Source of the DNA: Vibrio sp. SNU_ST1
GTDB taxonomy: Bacteria; Pseudomonadota; Gammaproteobacteria; Enterobacterales; Vibrionaceae
Direction: 5' to 3'
Assembly (NCBI RefSeq): GCF_030563405.1
Contig: NZ_CP130748.1
Coordinates: 558,001-622,000 of the forward strand
Length of the DNA: 64,000 nucleotides
The first letter of the stretch is position 1. Each line of letters begins with the position of its first letter. Shown here in pieces: positions 39,046 through 47,884 of the stretch. The notes beneath the pieces were generated by a model. It was not told the origin of the DNA and ran no database searches. It saw only the letters and a program-made list of their open reading frames with translations. The position numbers and the translations under genes are program-made.

Positions 39046-40758
39046 ATGATGAATAAACTGAAGTCATTATTATCTTGGGTTAAATCGGGATCTCCGTGGA
39101 TCTGGCTTACGGGCGGGGCGGTGAGCATCAGTATGCTTTCGGTTCTTGGCCTAATGCTGCTGATCGGTTGGAAGGGCTTAACCTATTTTTGGCCTGCTCC
39201 TTTGTATCAATGGCAAGTCGATTCCAAAGACGCATCGTTAGTTGTCGGCCTCGACGAAACGTTAGTAAAGCAAGATGTATTGATTGGTCAGTTATATGAA
39301 CGGAAATACATCCCGATAGAGCAAGTCCCACAAGTACACGACCTCTTGTCGTCTCAAAACCTGTCGACTGGGCTAATTCAGCGCTTAAGTATCAAAGTTG
39401 CTAACAGGGAAATTTATCCAGCGGACTTTGTTTCCATTTTGGATGTTAACTTACGCGAACCAACCACCCCACCTGACTGGGCTGTGATTGAGCGAAGTCG
39501 AGGTGGTTACTTCTTTGGTAAACCTGTGGGGTTTAAAACCGCTTCTGGCACCTTTGATTCGAACATAGACCAACAGCTCGAGCAAGGCTTGGCGTTCGCT
39601 GGTACGTTACGTAAAGAGACGTCGCGTGTAGTGAACCAAGAAATCCGCAATATCAGCTGGCAATTGGAAAATTTGCGTTTAGAAAAACGTAAGCTTGAAC
39701 TCAATGAGTCAGTGAGCGATGAATACCTTAAAACCTATACTCAAACTAAACTGGAATTAAATCGCCAGTTAGCAGAAGCAGAAATAAAGCTTGAGCACCT
39801 TAGAACGCAGCTCAATGTCGAAAGCTTGTTGGTGGAAGATATGACAGGAGAGCAGGTTGAAATTTCGCTCAGTCATATTTTGGATTATTGGTACCCGAAT
39901 AATATGTCTTATCTTGAAAAGGTTGGGCATTGGGGCAAACAAGTTTGGAAGTTCTTATCAGAGAACCCTCGAGACTCAAACTCTGAAGGCGGTGTGTTTC
40001 CTGCGATTTTTGGCACGGTACTGTTGGTTATTCTTATGTCGATTGTCGTGATGCCTCTTGGTGTGGTTGCTGCGATATATCTTCATGAATACGCAAAAAA
40101 CAACGCACTAACACGTTTGATTCGTATTGCCGTAATTAACTTAGCGGGTGTACCGTCGATTGTGTATGGTGTATTCGGCTTAGGATTTTTTGTGTATACC
40201 ATCGGTGGCTCAATTGATTCTTTGTTTTACGCAGAACGGTTACCCGCTCCGACATTTGGTACGCCGGGCCTATTATGGTCCGCATTGACCTTGGCGGTAT
40301 TAACATTACCCGTTGTTATTGTCACTACGGAAGAGGGTTTAACGCGGATTCCTAGCTCCGTGAGACATGGTTCATTGGCGCTTGGCGCCACTCAATTTGA
40401 GACGCTTTGGCGCATTGTTTTACCGATGGCAAGCCCTGCGATAATCACCGGTTTGATTTTGGCAATCGCGAGAGCTGCGGGGGAGGTTGCCCCACTTATG
40501 CTGGTGGGTGTGGTGAAACTCGCATCAAGCTTGCCTGTGGATGGTCAGTTTCCATACCTGCATTTAGACAGAAAGTTCATGCATTTAGGTTTTCATATCT
40601 ATGATGTTGGGTTTCAAACCTCTAATATCGAAGCGGCACGACCTTTAGTGTATGCGACTTCATTTTTATTGGTTACTGTGATTGTTGGATTGAATTTAAC
40701 AGCCATCAATATCCGTAATAACTTGCGTGAAAAATACCGAACCTTAGGACAAGATTAG
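39046..40758 (+). CDS. pstA: PstA, phosphate ABC permease with an enlarged periplasmic loop
   Basis: The second Pst membrane subunit, 570 residues against about 296 in E. coli. One membrane segment (about 20-42) is followed by some 270 periplasmic residues, including a strongly heptad-like coiled coil (about 195-260, with QLENLRLEKRKLELNESV). The permease core begins near 315 with GGVFPAIFGTVLLVILMS and has the EAA-type loop HGSLALGATQFETLWRIV and GEVAPLMLVG. pstC lies 108 bases upstream and pstB starts directly after the stop. Confidence 0.94.
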   Translation: MMNKLKSLLSWVKSGSPWIWLTGGAVSISMLSVLGLMLLIGWKGLTYFWPAPLYQWQVDSKDASLVVGLDETLVKQDVLIGQLYERKYIPIEQVPQVHDLLSSQNLSTGLIQRLSIKVANREIYPADFVSILDVNLREPTTPPDWAVIERSRGGYFFGKPVGFKTASGTFDSNIDQQLEQGLAFAGTLRKETSRVVNQEIRNISWQLENLRLEKRKLELNESVSDEYLKTYTQTKLELNRQLAEAEIKLEHLRTQLNVESLLVEDMTGEQVEISLSHILDYWYPNNMSYLEKVGHWGKQVWKFLSENPRDSNSEGGVFPAIFGTVLLVILMSIVVMPLGVVAAIYLHEYAKNNALTRLIRIAVINLAGVPSIVYGVFGLGFFVYTIGGSIDSLFYAERLPAPTFGTPGLLWSALTLAVLTLPVVIVTTEEGLTRIPSSVRHGSLALGATQFETLWRIVLPMASPAIITGLILAIARAAGEVAPLMLVGVVKLASSLPVDGQFPYLHLDRKFMHLGFHIYDVGFQTSNIEAARPLVYATSFLLVTVIVGLNLTAINIRNNLREKYRTLGQD

Positions 40759-41577
40759 ATGTTCTCGATTAATGAAACCTTGGGCTACCAAGCACCACTT
40801 GATGTCCACAACTTGAAGGATGAGCAAATTGCTATCTCGATTGAAGGGCTGAATCTTTATTATAAAGAGAGCCAAGCACTTGATGATATTTCAATGCAAA
40901 TCCCGAAGGGGCAGGTGACCGCGTTTATTGGCCCATCAGGGTGTGGTAAGTCGACTCTACTGCGCTGCATTAATCGCATGAACGATCTTGTTGAAGGTTG
41001 TAAGGTTTCCGGAAAAGTGAAGCTTCATGGCAAGAACGTCTATCACCCTAAGGTGGATGTCGCGACTTTACGACGCCGTGTCGGCATGGTATTCCAGCGC
41101 CCGAACCCTTTTCCTAAATCTATCTATGAGAATGTGGTTTATGGTTTGAGGCTCCAAGGCGTGAGCAACAGCCGAGATCTTGATGATGCGGTTGAGCGCT
41201 CTCTGCGTGCTGCTGCGTTATGGGATGAAGTGAAAGACCGTTTGCATGAGAACGCCTTTGGTTTATCGGGGGGGCAACAGCAGCGTTTGGTTATCGCTCG
41301 TGCGGTTGCCATCGAACCTGAAGTGTTGTTATTGGATGAGCCGACATCGGCACTCGATCCGATTTCGACATTGACGATTGAAGAGTTGATTAATGAGCTT
41401 AAAACGCAATACACAGTGGTGATTGTTACCCACAACATGCAGCAAGCCGCGCGTGTGAGTGACCATACTGCTTTTATCCATATGGGTAAGTTGATCGAGT
41501 ACTCAGATACTGATTCGATATTTACTTCGCCATTGAAAAATCAAACGGAAGACTACATTACTGGTAGGTACGGCTAA
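40759..41577 (+). CDS. pstB: PstB, phosphate ABC transporter ATPase
   Basis: Cytoplasmic ATPase driving phosphate import. The 272 residues contain Walker [10 protein letters not shown] (about 58-66), Q-loop [15 protein letters not shown], signature LSGGQQQRL, Walker [13 protein letters not shown] and the switch His in [11 protein letters not shown]. The N-terminal ~30 residues before the ABC fold are family-typical. It abuts pstA with no gap, so synthesis is coupled. Confidence 0.98.
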   Translation: MFSINETLGYQAPLDVHNLKDEQIAISIEGLNLYYKESQALDDISMQIPKGQVTAFIGPSGCGKSTLLRCINRMNDLVEGCKVSGKVKLHGKNVYHPKVDVATLRRRVGMVFQRPNPFPKSIYENVVYGLRLQGVSNSRDLDDAVERSLRAAALWDEVKDRLHENAFGLSGGQQQRLVIARAVAIEPEVLLLDEPTSALDPISTLTIEELINELKTQYTVVIVTHNMQQAARVSDHTAFIHMGKLIEYSDTDSIFTSPLKNQTEDYITGRYG

Positions 41578-41652
41578 CGTTTAAGTTCGTGCCATCTAGA
41601 GCTAAGTCACTCTGAAATAAACGGCTTTATTCATTTCTTTTAAGGAGCTGAC

Positions 41653-42351
41653 ATGCATTTTGGTCGCCACATCTCAGGACAGTTTAATGTCGAATTAGAA
41701 TCTATCCGTACACACGTACTAACCATGGGTGGATTGGTAGAGCAGCAGTTGTCCTTTGCGATGCAAGCTCTTCATAAAGATGACGCGGAGCTGGCCAAGA
41801 AAGTGATTCGTGATGACCATAAAGTCAATGCGATGGAAGTTTCCATTGATGAAGCATGTACTCGTATTATTGCAAAGCGTCAGCCGACAGCGAAAGATCT
41901 GCGTTTGATTATGGCGATTATCAAAACCATTACCGACTTAGAACGGATTGGCGATGTTGCCTCTAAAATTGCTCAAGGCGCGATCGAGATCCCTTCGACC
42001 AAAGAACAAAAATTTCATGTCTCGTTAGAGCCATTGTGTCGTCAGGCAATCACTATGCTGCATCAAGTATTAGATGCTTTTGCTCGGATGGATGTCGATG
42101 CGGCGGCAGAAGTACATAAACTTGATGATAAGCTGGATGCGGAATACGAGGCCGTCATTCGTCAGTTGATGACGTACATGATGGAAGATCCTAAGAACAT
42201 CCCCAACATCCTACAAGTGATGTGGTCAGCCCGTGCGATTGAGCGAGTGGGAGATCGTTGTCAAAATATCTGTGAATACATTATCTACTTTGTGAAGGGG
42301 AAAGATGTACGCCACCTTGGTGATCAAAGTCTAGATGACGCATTAAAATAA
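41653..42351 (+). CDS. phoU: PhoU, phosphate signalling regulator
   Basis: Couples Pst transporter state to PhoR and prevents PhoB activation when phosphate is ample. The 232 residues form two three-helix PhoU repeats, each with the metal-binding E/DxxxD pattern ([38 protein letters not shown]). AAGGAG precedes the ATG. It is the last gene of the pst operon; I see no obvious hairpin directly after it. Confidence 0.97.
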   Translation: MHFGRHISGQFNVELESIRTHVLTMGGLVEQQLSFAMQALHKDDAELAKKVIRDDHKVNAMEVSIDEACTRIIAKRQPTAKDLRLIMAIIKTITDLERIGDVASKIAQGAIEIPSTKEQKFHVSLEPLCRQAITMLHQVLDAFARMDVDAAAEVHKLDDKLDAEYEAVIRQLMTYMMEDPKNIPNILQVMWSARAIERVGDRCQNICEYIIYFVKGKDVRHLGDQSLDDALK

Positions 42352-42360
42352 ACAGCCTAG

Positions 42361-42852
42361 CTAGAAGCTCAGTATAGCGCCTAGGTTTAAGTTGATAGTG
42401 GTGTTGTAAGGTACAAAAGTCTTATTGTGGTCAAACAGATTCAAGTCGGCACCCGCTCTGAGTGCGAGTATTGGCGTCGCTTGATACACATAGGCACCAC
42501 CTAAACTTAAGCCTGTTGCTGTCTTCGTTTCCGTTACCCCAGAACGAGTCTTTTCACCTTCGTAGTCCGCAAGTCCTATCTCAGCTTGAAAGCCGTGTAT
42601 TTTCTGTGAACCAAACATGTTCTGAATACCAATCCGATACGAGTTTACCGTTTCATCATAGCGGTCACTCTCATACCAAACCTCTGAGTAACTTAAGTAA
42701 ACTGCATTTAGATCCGCAACTTCAGTGACACCGACTTGTGCCCCAAACCCGTGATATGCACCTATTTTAAACTCTGGTGAAAAATGAAGACCGCTTGAAA
42801 AAGCAGAGGTTGAGAATAAAGCTGAAGCTAAAAGAAGTGTTTTAAATTTCAT
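42361..42852 (-). CDS. Predicted small outer-membrane beta-barrel protein
   Basis: 163 residues with a signal peptide (MKFKTLLLASALFSTSAFS) and alternating hydrophobic/polar strands ending in a C-terminal Phe (LNLGAILSF), the signature of a BAM-assembled barrel of about eight strands. I chose the ATG at 42852, which has GGTGG upstream and starts the signal peptide directly. It ends 9 bases from the convergent phoU stop. I do not recognise a family. Proximity to phoU hints at, but does not show, a phosphate link. Confidence 0.72.
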   Translation of the reverse strand: MKFKTLLLASALFSTSAFSSGLHFSPEFKIGAYHGFGAQVGVTEVADLNAVYLSYSEVWYESDRYDETVNSYRIGIQNMFGSQKIHGFQAEIGLADYEGEKTRSGVTETKTATGLSLGGAYVYQATPILALRAGADLNLFDHNKTFVPYNTTINLNLGAILSF

Positions 42853-43248
42853 GATACCACCGAAGTAATTTTTAGCTCTCCTTAGCATTAGATCGATCCA
42901 TGCGTGAACTCAGTAAAATAACTGGCTAACGATGAACATTATATGGGCTTGGAAAGAGCAGGCTAATTCGCATTGGTTATCTCTGTGATAATGCTTGCTT
43001 ATCAGTGGTGGTGAAGGTTACTCAGTGAGGCACTTGGTTTTACATGGCCTTACGTAGACTTACAAATCGAGTGTTGTAAATACACTGCCACTTAAGCTTA
43101 TGTTCTGTAATGACTTTGTTTGTCAGTTATAAAAAAAATAACGACAGTATTGATGTGGCTCTTCGGTACTCGCTATATTCCAACCGGTCTTTAATTTATT
43201 CTGCTGCTTAGTTTAGCCCTTACATTTATTTTTTAGGTAGATACCAGT
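42853..43248. other. 396-bp intergenic region
   Basis: Divergent promoter region for the barrel protein and the lipoprotein gene. AT-rich, with an A8 run near 43132-43139. I see no supported gene, terminator or recognised operator. Confidence 0.5.
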
Positions 43249-43944
43249 ATGAAGAAGTTTCTTTTAGTTGTGACTCCTCTTTTCGCGTTAACTGCGTGCG
43301 GCAGCGTTGCCATAATGGATAAATCCGACGCTGTTAATCAACAGCCTGAACTCATTGTAAAAACCGATGGCGATTTCTGGGGATTAGGACAAGAAGGAAC
43401 GTTTGATATTGCGGGTATGTATCAAGGTAAATACACCCGAAACTCATCAAGCTCAACATGGTTTAATACTGTTTCGTTTAAAGAGGGTGAGCTTGCTGCT
43501 GAGATCACTCGAGTCGATAATGGCCAGATGTGGAACTTAGTTTGTTCTGGCGGTGGCACTTCAGTTAACTATATGGGTGTTGATTTTGGTGGCAATAAGC
43601 CTTACCGCTGTTCTGTATCTCAAAAGAATGAGAAGGTAGGAGAGTTCGTATTAGAGCCTCAAGCTGGGATGATCAGCGTTAGCTTAGAAAAGAAAGAAGC
43701 TGGCTACATCCGAGTTGGGTCGAATCAATATGATGTAGAAACAGTCCATTCAAGCAAAGATCTTTTGATGTCGGTGGAAAAACCACTAGGGTATAGCTTT
43801 AAAAAAGCTTCTAAAGAAATAGCGGCTGCTCAGACAAATGGAATGATAACGCTACAGATGTTACCTGAACTTAATGACGCTGAAAAAGACACATTAGTTA
43901 TCGGTACTATTGCTAGCGCACTGAGCTGGCGCCCAGAAGAGTAA
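43249..43944 (+). CDS. Predicted lipoprotein of unknown function
   Basis: 231 residues with a clear lipoprotein signal: MKKFLLVVTPLFALTACGS, lipobox LTAC at Cys17, then Gly. The rest is soluble with a Gly/Ser-rich middle (GKYTRNSSSSTWFNTVSF) and probably beta-rich. Two further Cys (C-S-G-G-G and YRCSV) may form a disulfide. I do not recognise a family. It converges with a LysR regulator 27 bases away, with no obvious terminator between them. Confidence 0.75.
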   Translation: MKKFLLVVTPLFALTACGSVAIMDKSDAVNQQPELIVKTDGDFWGLGQEGTFDIAGMYQGKYTRNSSSSTWFNTVSFKEGELAAEITRVDNGQMWNLVCSGGGTSVNYMGVDFGGNKPYRCSVSQKNEKVGEFVLEPQAGMISVSLEKKEAGYIRVGSNQYDVETVHSSKDLLMSVEKPLGYSFKKASKEIAAAQTNGMITLQMLPELNDAEKDTLVIGTIASALSWRPEE

Positions 43945-43971
43945 AATACAATATATAACTTTTAATCGAAC

Positions 43972-44901
43972 TTACTTTTGTACTTGTTCTGATAAAACTT
44001 GCTTTATGAGTTTTGAAAGCCAATTTGTTAAAAGTGAGTTTCGATTTTTAATGTGTATATAACTATAGACCGGAGTCTTCAGCGTTTTTCCGTCGACTGA
44101 GACATCTACCCCGCGTAATGTCGGATAGTTTTCTACTGGGAAAAGGTTGGAATGGGGCATGTACATATCAGTATGTTGAATGACATCGATTAGAGCCATG
44201 ACCAATTCGCTGCGAAAACCGATACGATGCTCGATGGAAAGGTCGGTTAGAATCTGAGACGCTAAGCTAAAATTGTCATTCCAACCAGGCGTCACTAAAG
44301 ATGCGATTTCGTACCCTGCCATGTCATATGGAGTCACGGTATCTGGCTTTAAAGGGTGGTCTTTCCTAACAAAGATACGTCCTGTTAATTCAAAAAGCTG
44401 CCTTGTATAAACCTCTTTACTGGTATTTTCCCCTAGATAGCTTACCCCCATCAGAACTTCATCTTTTTGTATATCTGCAACCGACGAATTTGACCATGGA
44501 ACTAGCTCAAGATTGGCGTTGGGCGCTTGTTCCCTTATCTTTCTAAATAAAGAACCAGATAAACAAGATAAGACGATAGGTGATAGCGCTATTTTGAGTG
44601 TGTAATCAATCTCTTTCGGGTCAAAAGCATTCGATGTATTTACCGCGATAGATAGACCGTCCATGAACGGTTTTATTTGATTAGTGAGCTGCTCTGAAAA
44701 AGCCGTAGGTCGTAAGCCTCCATGAACCTTTACGAAAAGGTCATCGTTGAAGTGGTGTCTTAGTTTTTGTAGGGCTTGGCTAACCGCTGGCTGAGAAACA
44801 AATAAACGCTCCGCTGCCTTTCTGGTGTTTTTTTCTTGATAAACAATCAGAAATGTTCGTAACAGGTTTAAATCAAGAGATCTGAATAAGTCTTTAGCCA
44901 T
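43972..44901 (-). CDS. LysR-family transcriptional regulator
   Basis: 309 residues with the LysR winged helix-turn-helix at the N-terminus (LDLNLLRTFLIVYQEKNTRKA, then FVSQPAVSQALQKLRH) and a substrate-binding effector domain from about 95. The DLNLL-type opening resembles the LeuO/NodD-like branch. The ligand and target are unknown. The next gene on the strand, cutC, lies 100 bases upstream of it, and no divergent gene gives a clear partner. Confidence 0.88.
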   Translation of the reverse strand: MAKDLFRSLDLNLLRTFLIVYQEKNTRKAAERLFVSQPAVSQALQKLRHHFNDDLFVKVHGGLRPTAFSEQLTNQIKPFMDGLSIAVNTSNAFDPKEIDYTLKIALSPIVLSCLSGSLFRKIREQAPNANLELVPWSNSSVADIQKDEVLMGVSYLGENTSKEVYTRQLFELTGRIFVRKDHPLKPDTVTPYDMAGYEIASLVTPGWNDNFSLASQILTDLSIEHRIGFRSELVMALIDVIQHTDMYMPHSNLFPVENYPTLRGVDVSVDGKTLKTPVYSYIHIKNRNSLLTNWLSKLIKQVLSEQVQK

Positions 44902-45001
44902 ATCTGTCCATGGAAGGTTTACTGCGTTATTAAATCTAATATACGTCAGTCAGTTAGATTAGTCAGCGTGGTTCTCTGGATTTGTGTTAGTGACGATTAC
45001 C

Positions 45002-45748
45002 CTAAGCGGTGAGGGCGGCTCTCACATTGGATATCTTATTCGCATCAGTTACTGGTATCTGATAATCATCAACATCATTACTGCCCATTTGAGCGCTTGA
45101 ATTGTTTTCCATTAGGCTGGGTCTTGTCGATTTACCTGAAAGGTGAAGTGCAGGTACTTGGGTGGTGCTTTGAATCATTTTGGCATTCGTTGCGTTGACG
45201 CCAGCCCCTGCCATGATGTCGATTCTGCCATCGGCTTGTTTGACCATATCTGCGAGCACATTGATGCCTTGCTCTGCATTAATAGCAAGCCCTGACGTCA
45301 GGATTCTTTCACATCCAAGCTCAATAATCTGCTCTAACGCTACTTTATAATCCTGAAGTTGGTCGATTGCACGGTGGAAGGTGATTGCTAGTTTGAGTTG
45401 GTGAGCCTTGCTTGAGAGAATTTGCATTGCAGGCATATCAATCTCACCATCAGGTGTTAGTACACCCAGAACGACGCCATTCCCCCCTGCTCTCGCACAA
45501 GCTTCAATATCGTCTAGCATACAGAGTATATCGTCATAATCGAATATGAAGTCGCCTTGTCTCGGTCGTATCATTGCATAAACTGGTACGGACGAAATTT
45601 TCACCGCCTGCTTCATCATTCCGAAGCTTGGAGTTAACCCGCCAAGTGCCAATGAAGAGCACAGCTCAATTCGATTCGCGCCACCAGACAGTGCGTTATG
45701 TAGAGATTCTAAGTTATCGATACAGACTTCAATTTCGGTGTTCATCAT
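45002..45748 (-). CDS. cutC: CutC family protein
   Basis: A 248-residue TIM-barrel protein of the CutC family, named for copper homeostasis in E. coli although a direct copper role is disputed. Family blocks are [56 protein letters not shown] and MAGAGVN. The first of two adjacent ATGs is used. No metal-transport gene is adjacent. Confidence 0.92.
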   Translation of the reverse strand: MMNTEIEVCIDNLESLHNALSGGANRIELCSSLALGGLTPSFGMMKQAVKISSVPVYAMIRPRQGDFIFDYDDILCMLDDIEACARAGGNGVVLGVLTPDGEIDMPAMQILSSKAHQLKLAITFHRAIDQLQDYKVALEQIIELGCERILTSGLAINAEQGINVLADMVKQADGRIDIMAGAGVNATNAKMIQSTTQVPALHLSGKSTRPSLMENNSSAQMGSNDVDDYQIPVTDANKISNVRAALTA

Positions 45749-46060
45749 GTTTATCCGTTTAAAAGATACAGATGAAATAATAGCAATCTAGATACGATTA
45801 TGAATAGAGAGTGATAGAGGGAAATAGGGGCAAAGTTTGGCTTTGTGATTACCCCTATTAATAGCTAAGAGCGGAGTGTGGATTTCATGGCAGCGAAATC
45901 GTGCAAAAAAAAAGCCCGAAGCGTTAACTTCGGGCTTTTAATAGGACTTTACTTCTTAACTGATTGGCGGTGCGCTTTGCGCTATTAGCTTATGCTTTAT
46001 TTCTCTTTATAGAGAGTCTTCCAACCATTAACCCGCGTTGAGTTCGGGCTTAAGAGGTAA
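45749..46060. other. 312-bp interval between cutC and prx2
   Basis: Contains the cutC promoter region and the strong prx2 terminator. No ORF is supported. Confidence 0.6.
45911..45938 (-). terminator. Terminator downstream of prx2
   Basis: An 11-bp perfect stem AAAGCCCGAAG/CTTCGGGCTTT with a 6-base loop, followed on the minus strand by a run of nine T counted from the stem. It lies about 120 bases past the prx2 stop, leaving a long 3' UTR. Confidence 0.88.
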
Positions 46061-46669
46061 TTACTTGCTTAGGTCGTCAGCGTGCTCAGATAGGAATGCA
46101 GCAACACCTTGTGGAGATGCGTCCATACCTGATTTACCTTCTTCCCATTGTGCAGGACATACTTCACCGTTCTTCTCGTGGAAGTTTAGTGCGTCTACCA
46201 TGCGTAGCATTTCGTCGATGTTACGACCTAGTGGAAGATCGTTAACTACTTGGTGACGTACAAGGCCGTCAGCGTCGATTAGGAAAGAACCACGGAAAGC
46301 AACGCCTGCTTCTGGGTGCTCAACATCGTATGCTTTGCAGATCTCGTGCTTAACGTCAGCAACTAGAGGGTATTTAACTTGACCGATACCGCCGTCAGCG
46401 ATAGCAGTGTTACGCCATGCGTTGTGAGAGAATTGAGAATCAATAGAAACACCGATTACTTCAACGCCTTTAGCTTGGAAATCTTCTAGACGGTTGTCGA
46501 AAGCGATTAGCTCTGAAGGACAAACGAAAGTGAAGTCTAGTGGGTAGAAGAAAACTACCGCTTTCTTACCTTTAGTGAATTCTGCGAAGTTGAAGTTATC
46601 AACGATCTCACCGTTACCTAGAACAGCTGCTGCAGTAAAGTCAGGGGCTTGACGACCTACTAGTACCAT
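46061..46669 (-). CDS. prx2: Typical 2-Cys peroxiredoxin (Prx2/AhpC-like)
   Basis: Reduces hydrogen peroxide and organic peroxides. The 202 residues contain the peroxidatic C50 in FTFVCPSEL and the resolving C171 in GEVCPAQW. The GGIG loop (about 93-96) is present but the C-terminal YF motif of overoxidation-sensitive enzymes is absent, so it should resist overoxidation. It is divergent from oxyR2, as I recall for the V. vulnificus prx2-oxyR2 pair, and a strong palindrome lies between them. AGGAG precedes the start. Confidence 0.92.
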   Translation of the reverse strand: MVLVGRQAPDFTAAAVLGNGEIVDNFNFAEFTKGKKAVVFFYPLDFTFVCPSELIAFDNRLEDFQAKGVEVIGVSIDSQFSHNAWRNTAIADGGIGQVKYPLVADVKHEICKAYDVEHPEAGVAFRGSFLIDADGLVRHQVVNDLPLGRNIDEMLRMVDALNFHEKNGEVCPAQWEEGKSGMDASPQGVAAFLSEHADDLSK

Positions 46670-46736
46670 TTGGAATCTCCTAAAAAATTAGTTGGCCCAA
46701 CACATCTTTGTTTGGGCTCCGTTTCTACGGGACAAA

Positions 46737-46759
46737 CTATAGTACAATCGGTACTATAG
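46737..46759. promoter_or_regulatory. Palindrome in the prx2-oxyR2 intergenic region, probable operator
   Basis: CTATAGTAC and GTACTATAG form a perfect 9-bp inverted repeat around AATCG. The ATAG/CTAT elements recall OxyR sites, though the spacing is not the textbook ATAG-N7-CTAT. A smaller palindrome GATTAA-G-TTAATC lies at 46778-46790. OxyR2 is the obvious candidate binder. Confidence 0.6.
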
Positions 46760-46878
46760 AAAAAAGCGAATTAAATAGATTAAGTTAATCGAAAAAAGCG
46801 ATAAGCTTATTCTTTGTCCGTTCCTTAGGTCAAATGACCTTCACTTAAGTTATCCTACTCATATTACAAAGTAATTTC

Positions 46879-47784
46879 ATGAATAAATGGCCAAGTCTTA
46901 AACAACTTCACTATCTTGTTACTCTTCACGAAACTCGCCACTTTAGCGACGCTGCGGATCGCTGCTTCGTGAGTCAATCGACACTAAGTAAAGGCATTCA
47001 AAACCTGGAAGAACTCATTGGTTGTCCTCTCTATGAGAAGAAAGATAAAAAGAGCCCATTGGTTTTCACTCAAGCGGGTGAGCTGGTGGTTAAGCATGGT
47101 CGAGAGTTATTGGCGAAAGGGCAAGACTTGGTTGAGCTTGGAAATCTATGTAATGGGGATGCGATGCAAGGGCAGTTGCGAGTAGGGTGTATTCCTACTA
47201 TTGCACCATTCCTATTGTGCGATTTGGTACAAGAAGCGAACCAACGTTTTCCACAGTTGAACTTGTTGTTACGGGAAGACACGACAACTAACCTATTGGC
47301 TGCATTGCGTCATGGTGAGTTGGATGTACTGATTCTGGCTTTGCCTGTCGATATCGACAACATGGAGAGCAAAGTTGTTGGGCAAGATCCTTTCAGAATG
47401 GTGATTAGCCGTAATCAAGCCGATGGTATTCGTGTTCCGATTAAATATGATGATCTGCCTGATGAATCTGTATTCTTACTGGAAAATGAGCACTGTTTAA
47501 CAGAACACGCAGTGTCGGCCTGCAAGTTAACAGATAAAGAGAAGATCAACCCGTTCACAGCGACGAGCCTTCACACATTGGTTCAAATGGTGGCAAACGG
47601 GTTAGGGACAACTTTTATTCCGCAAATGGCTATCGATCATGGCTTGCTTGAAAATCAGAATTTGGTGGTGATCGACCCACCAGGCCAACAGGCATACCGA
47701 GACATAGGTCTTGTATGGCGACCAAGCTCGTCACGTCTTGAAACCTTTCATCAGTTAGCTGATGTGGTCTCAGAATTGCTTTAA
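46879..47784 (+). CDS. oxyR2: OxyR2, peroxide-sensing LysR-family activator
   Basis: 301-residue redox regulator. The LysR helix-turn-helix is at about 18-45 (FSDAADRCFVSQSTLSKGIQ). The regulatory domain has the OxyR redox pair at C206 (ENEHCLTEH) and C215 (AVSAC), equivalent to E. coli C199/C208. E204 precedes the sensing Cys; as I recall, V. vulnificus OxyR2 has the same Cys206/Cys215/Glu204 arrangement and is hypersensitive to peroxide. It is divergent from prx2, the expected target. Confidence 0.93.
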   Translation: MNKWPSLKQLHYLVTLHETRHFSDAADRCFVSQSTLSKGIQNLEELIGCPLYEKKDKKSPLVFTQAGELVVKHGRELLAKGQDLVELGNLCNGDAMQGQLRVGCIPTIAPFLLCDLVQEANQRFPQLNLLLREDTTTNLLAALRHGELDVLILALPVDIDNMESKVVGQDPFRMVISRNQADGIRVPIKYDDLPDESVFLLENEHCLTEHAVSACKLTDKEKINPFTATSLHTLVQMVANGLGTTFIPQMAIDHGLLENQNLVVIDPPGQQAYRDIGLVWRPSSSRLETFHQLADVVSELL

Positions 47785-47803
47785 AAAACTAGAAAGTAAA
47801 ATT

Positions 47804-47833
47804 CAAAAGAGCAGCTATTTGGCTGCTCTTTTG
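47804..47833 (+). terminator. Terminator after oxyR2
   Basis: A 12-bp perfect stem CAAAAGAGCAGC/GCTGCTCTTTTG with a 6-base loop. Confidence 0.88.
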
Positions 47834-47840
47834 GTTTGAT

Positions 47841-47866
47841 AAAAAAACGCCACAAATAGTGGCGTT
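47841..47866 (-). terminator. Terminator after the chemoreceptor gene
   Basis: An 8-bp perfect stem AACGCCAC/GTGGCGTT with a 5-base loop and a run of seven T on the minus strand. It lies back to back with the oxyR2 terminator. Confidence 0.88.
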
Positions 47867-47884
47867 GGAAATTTATCTATAGTG

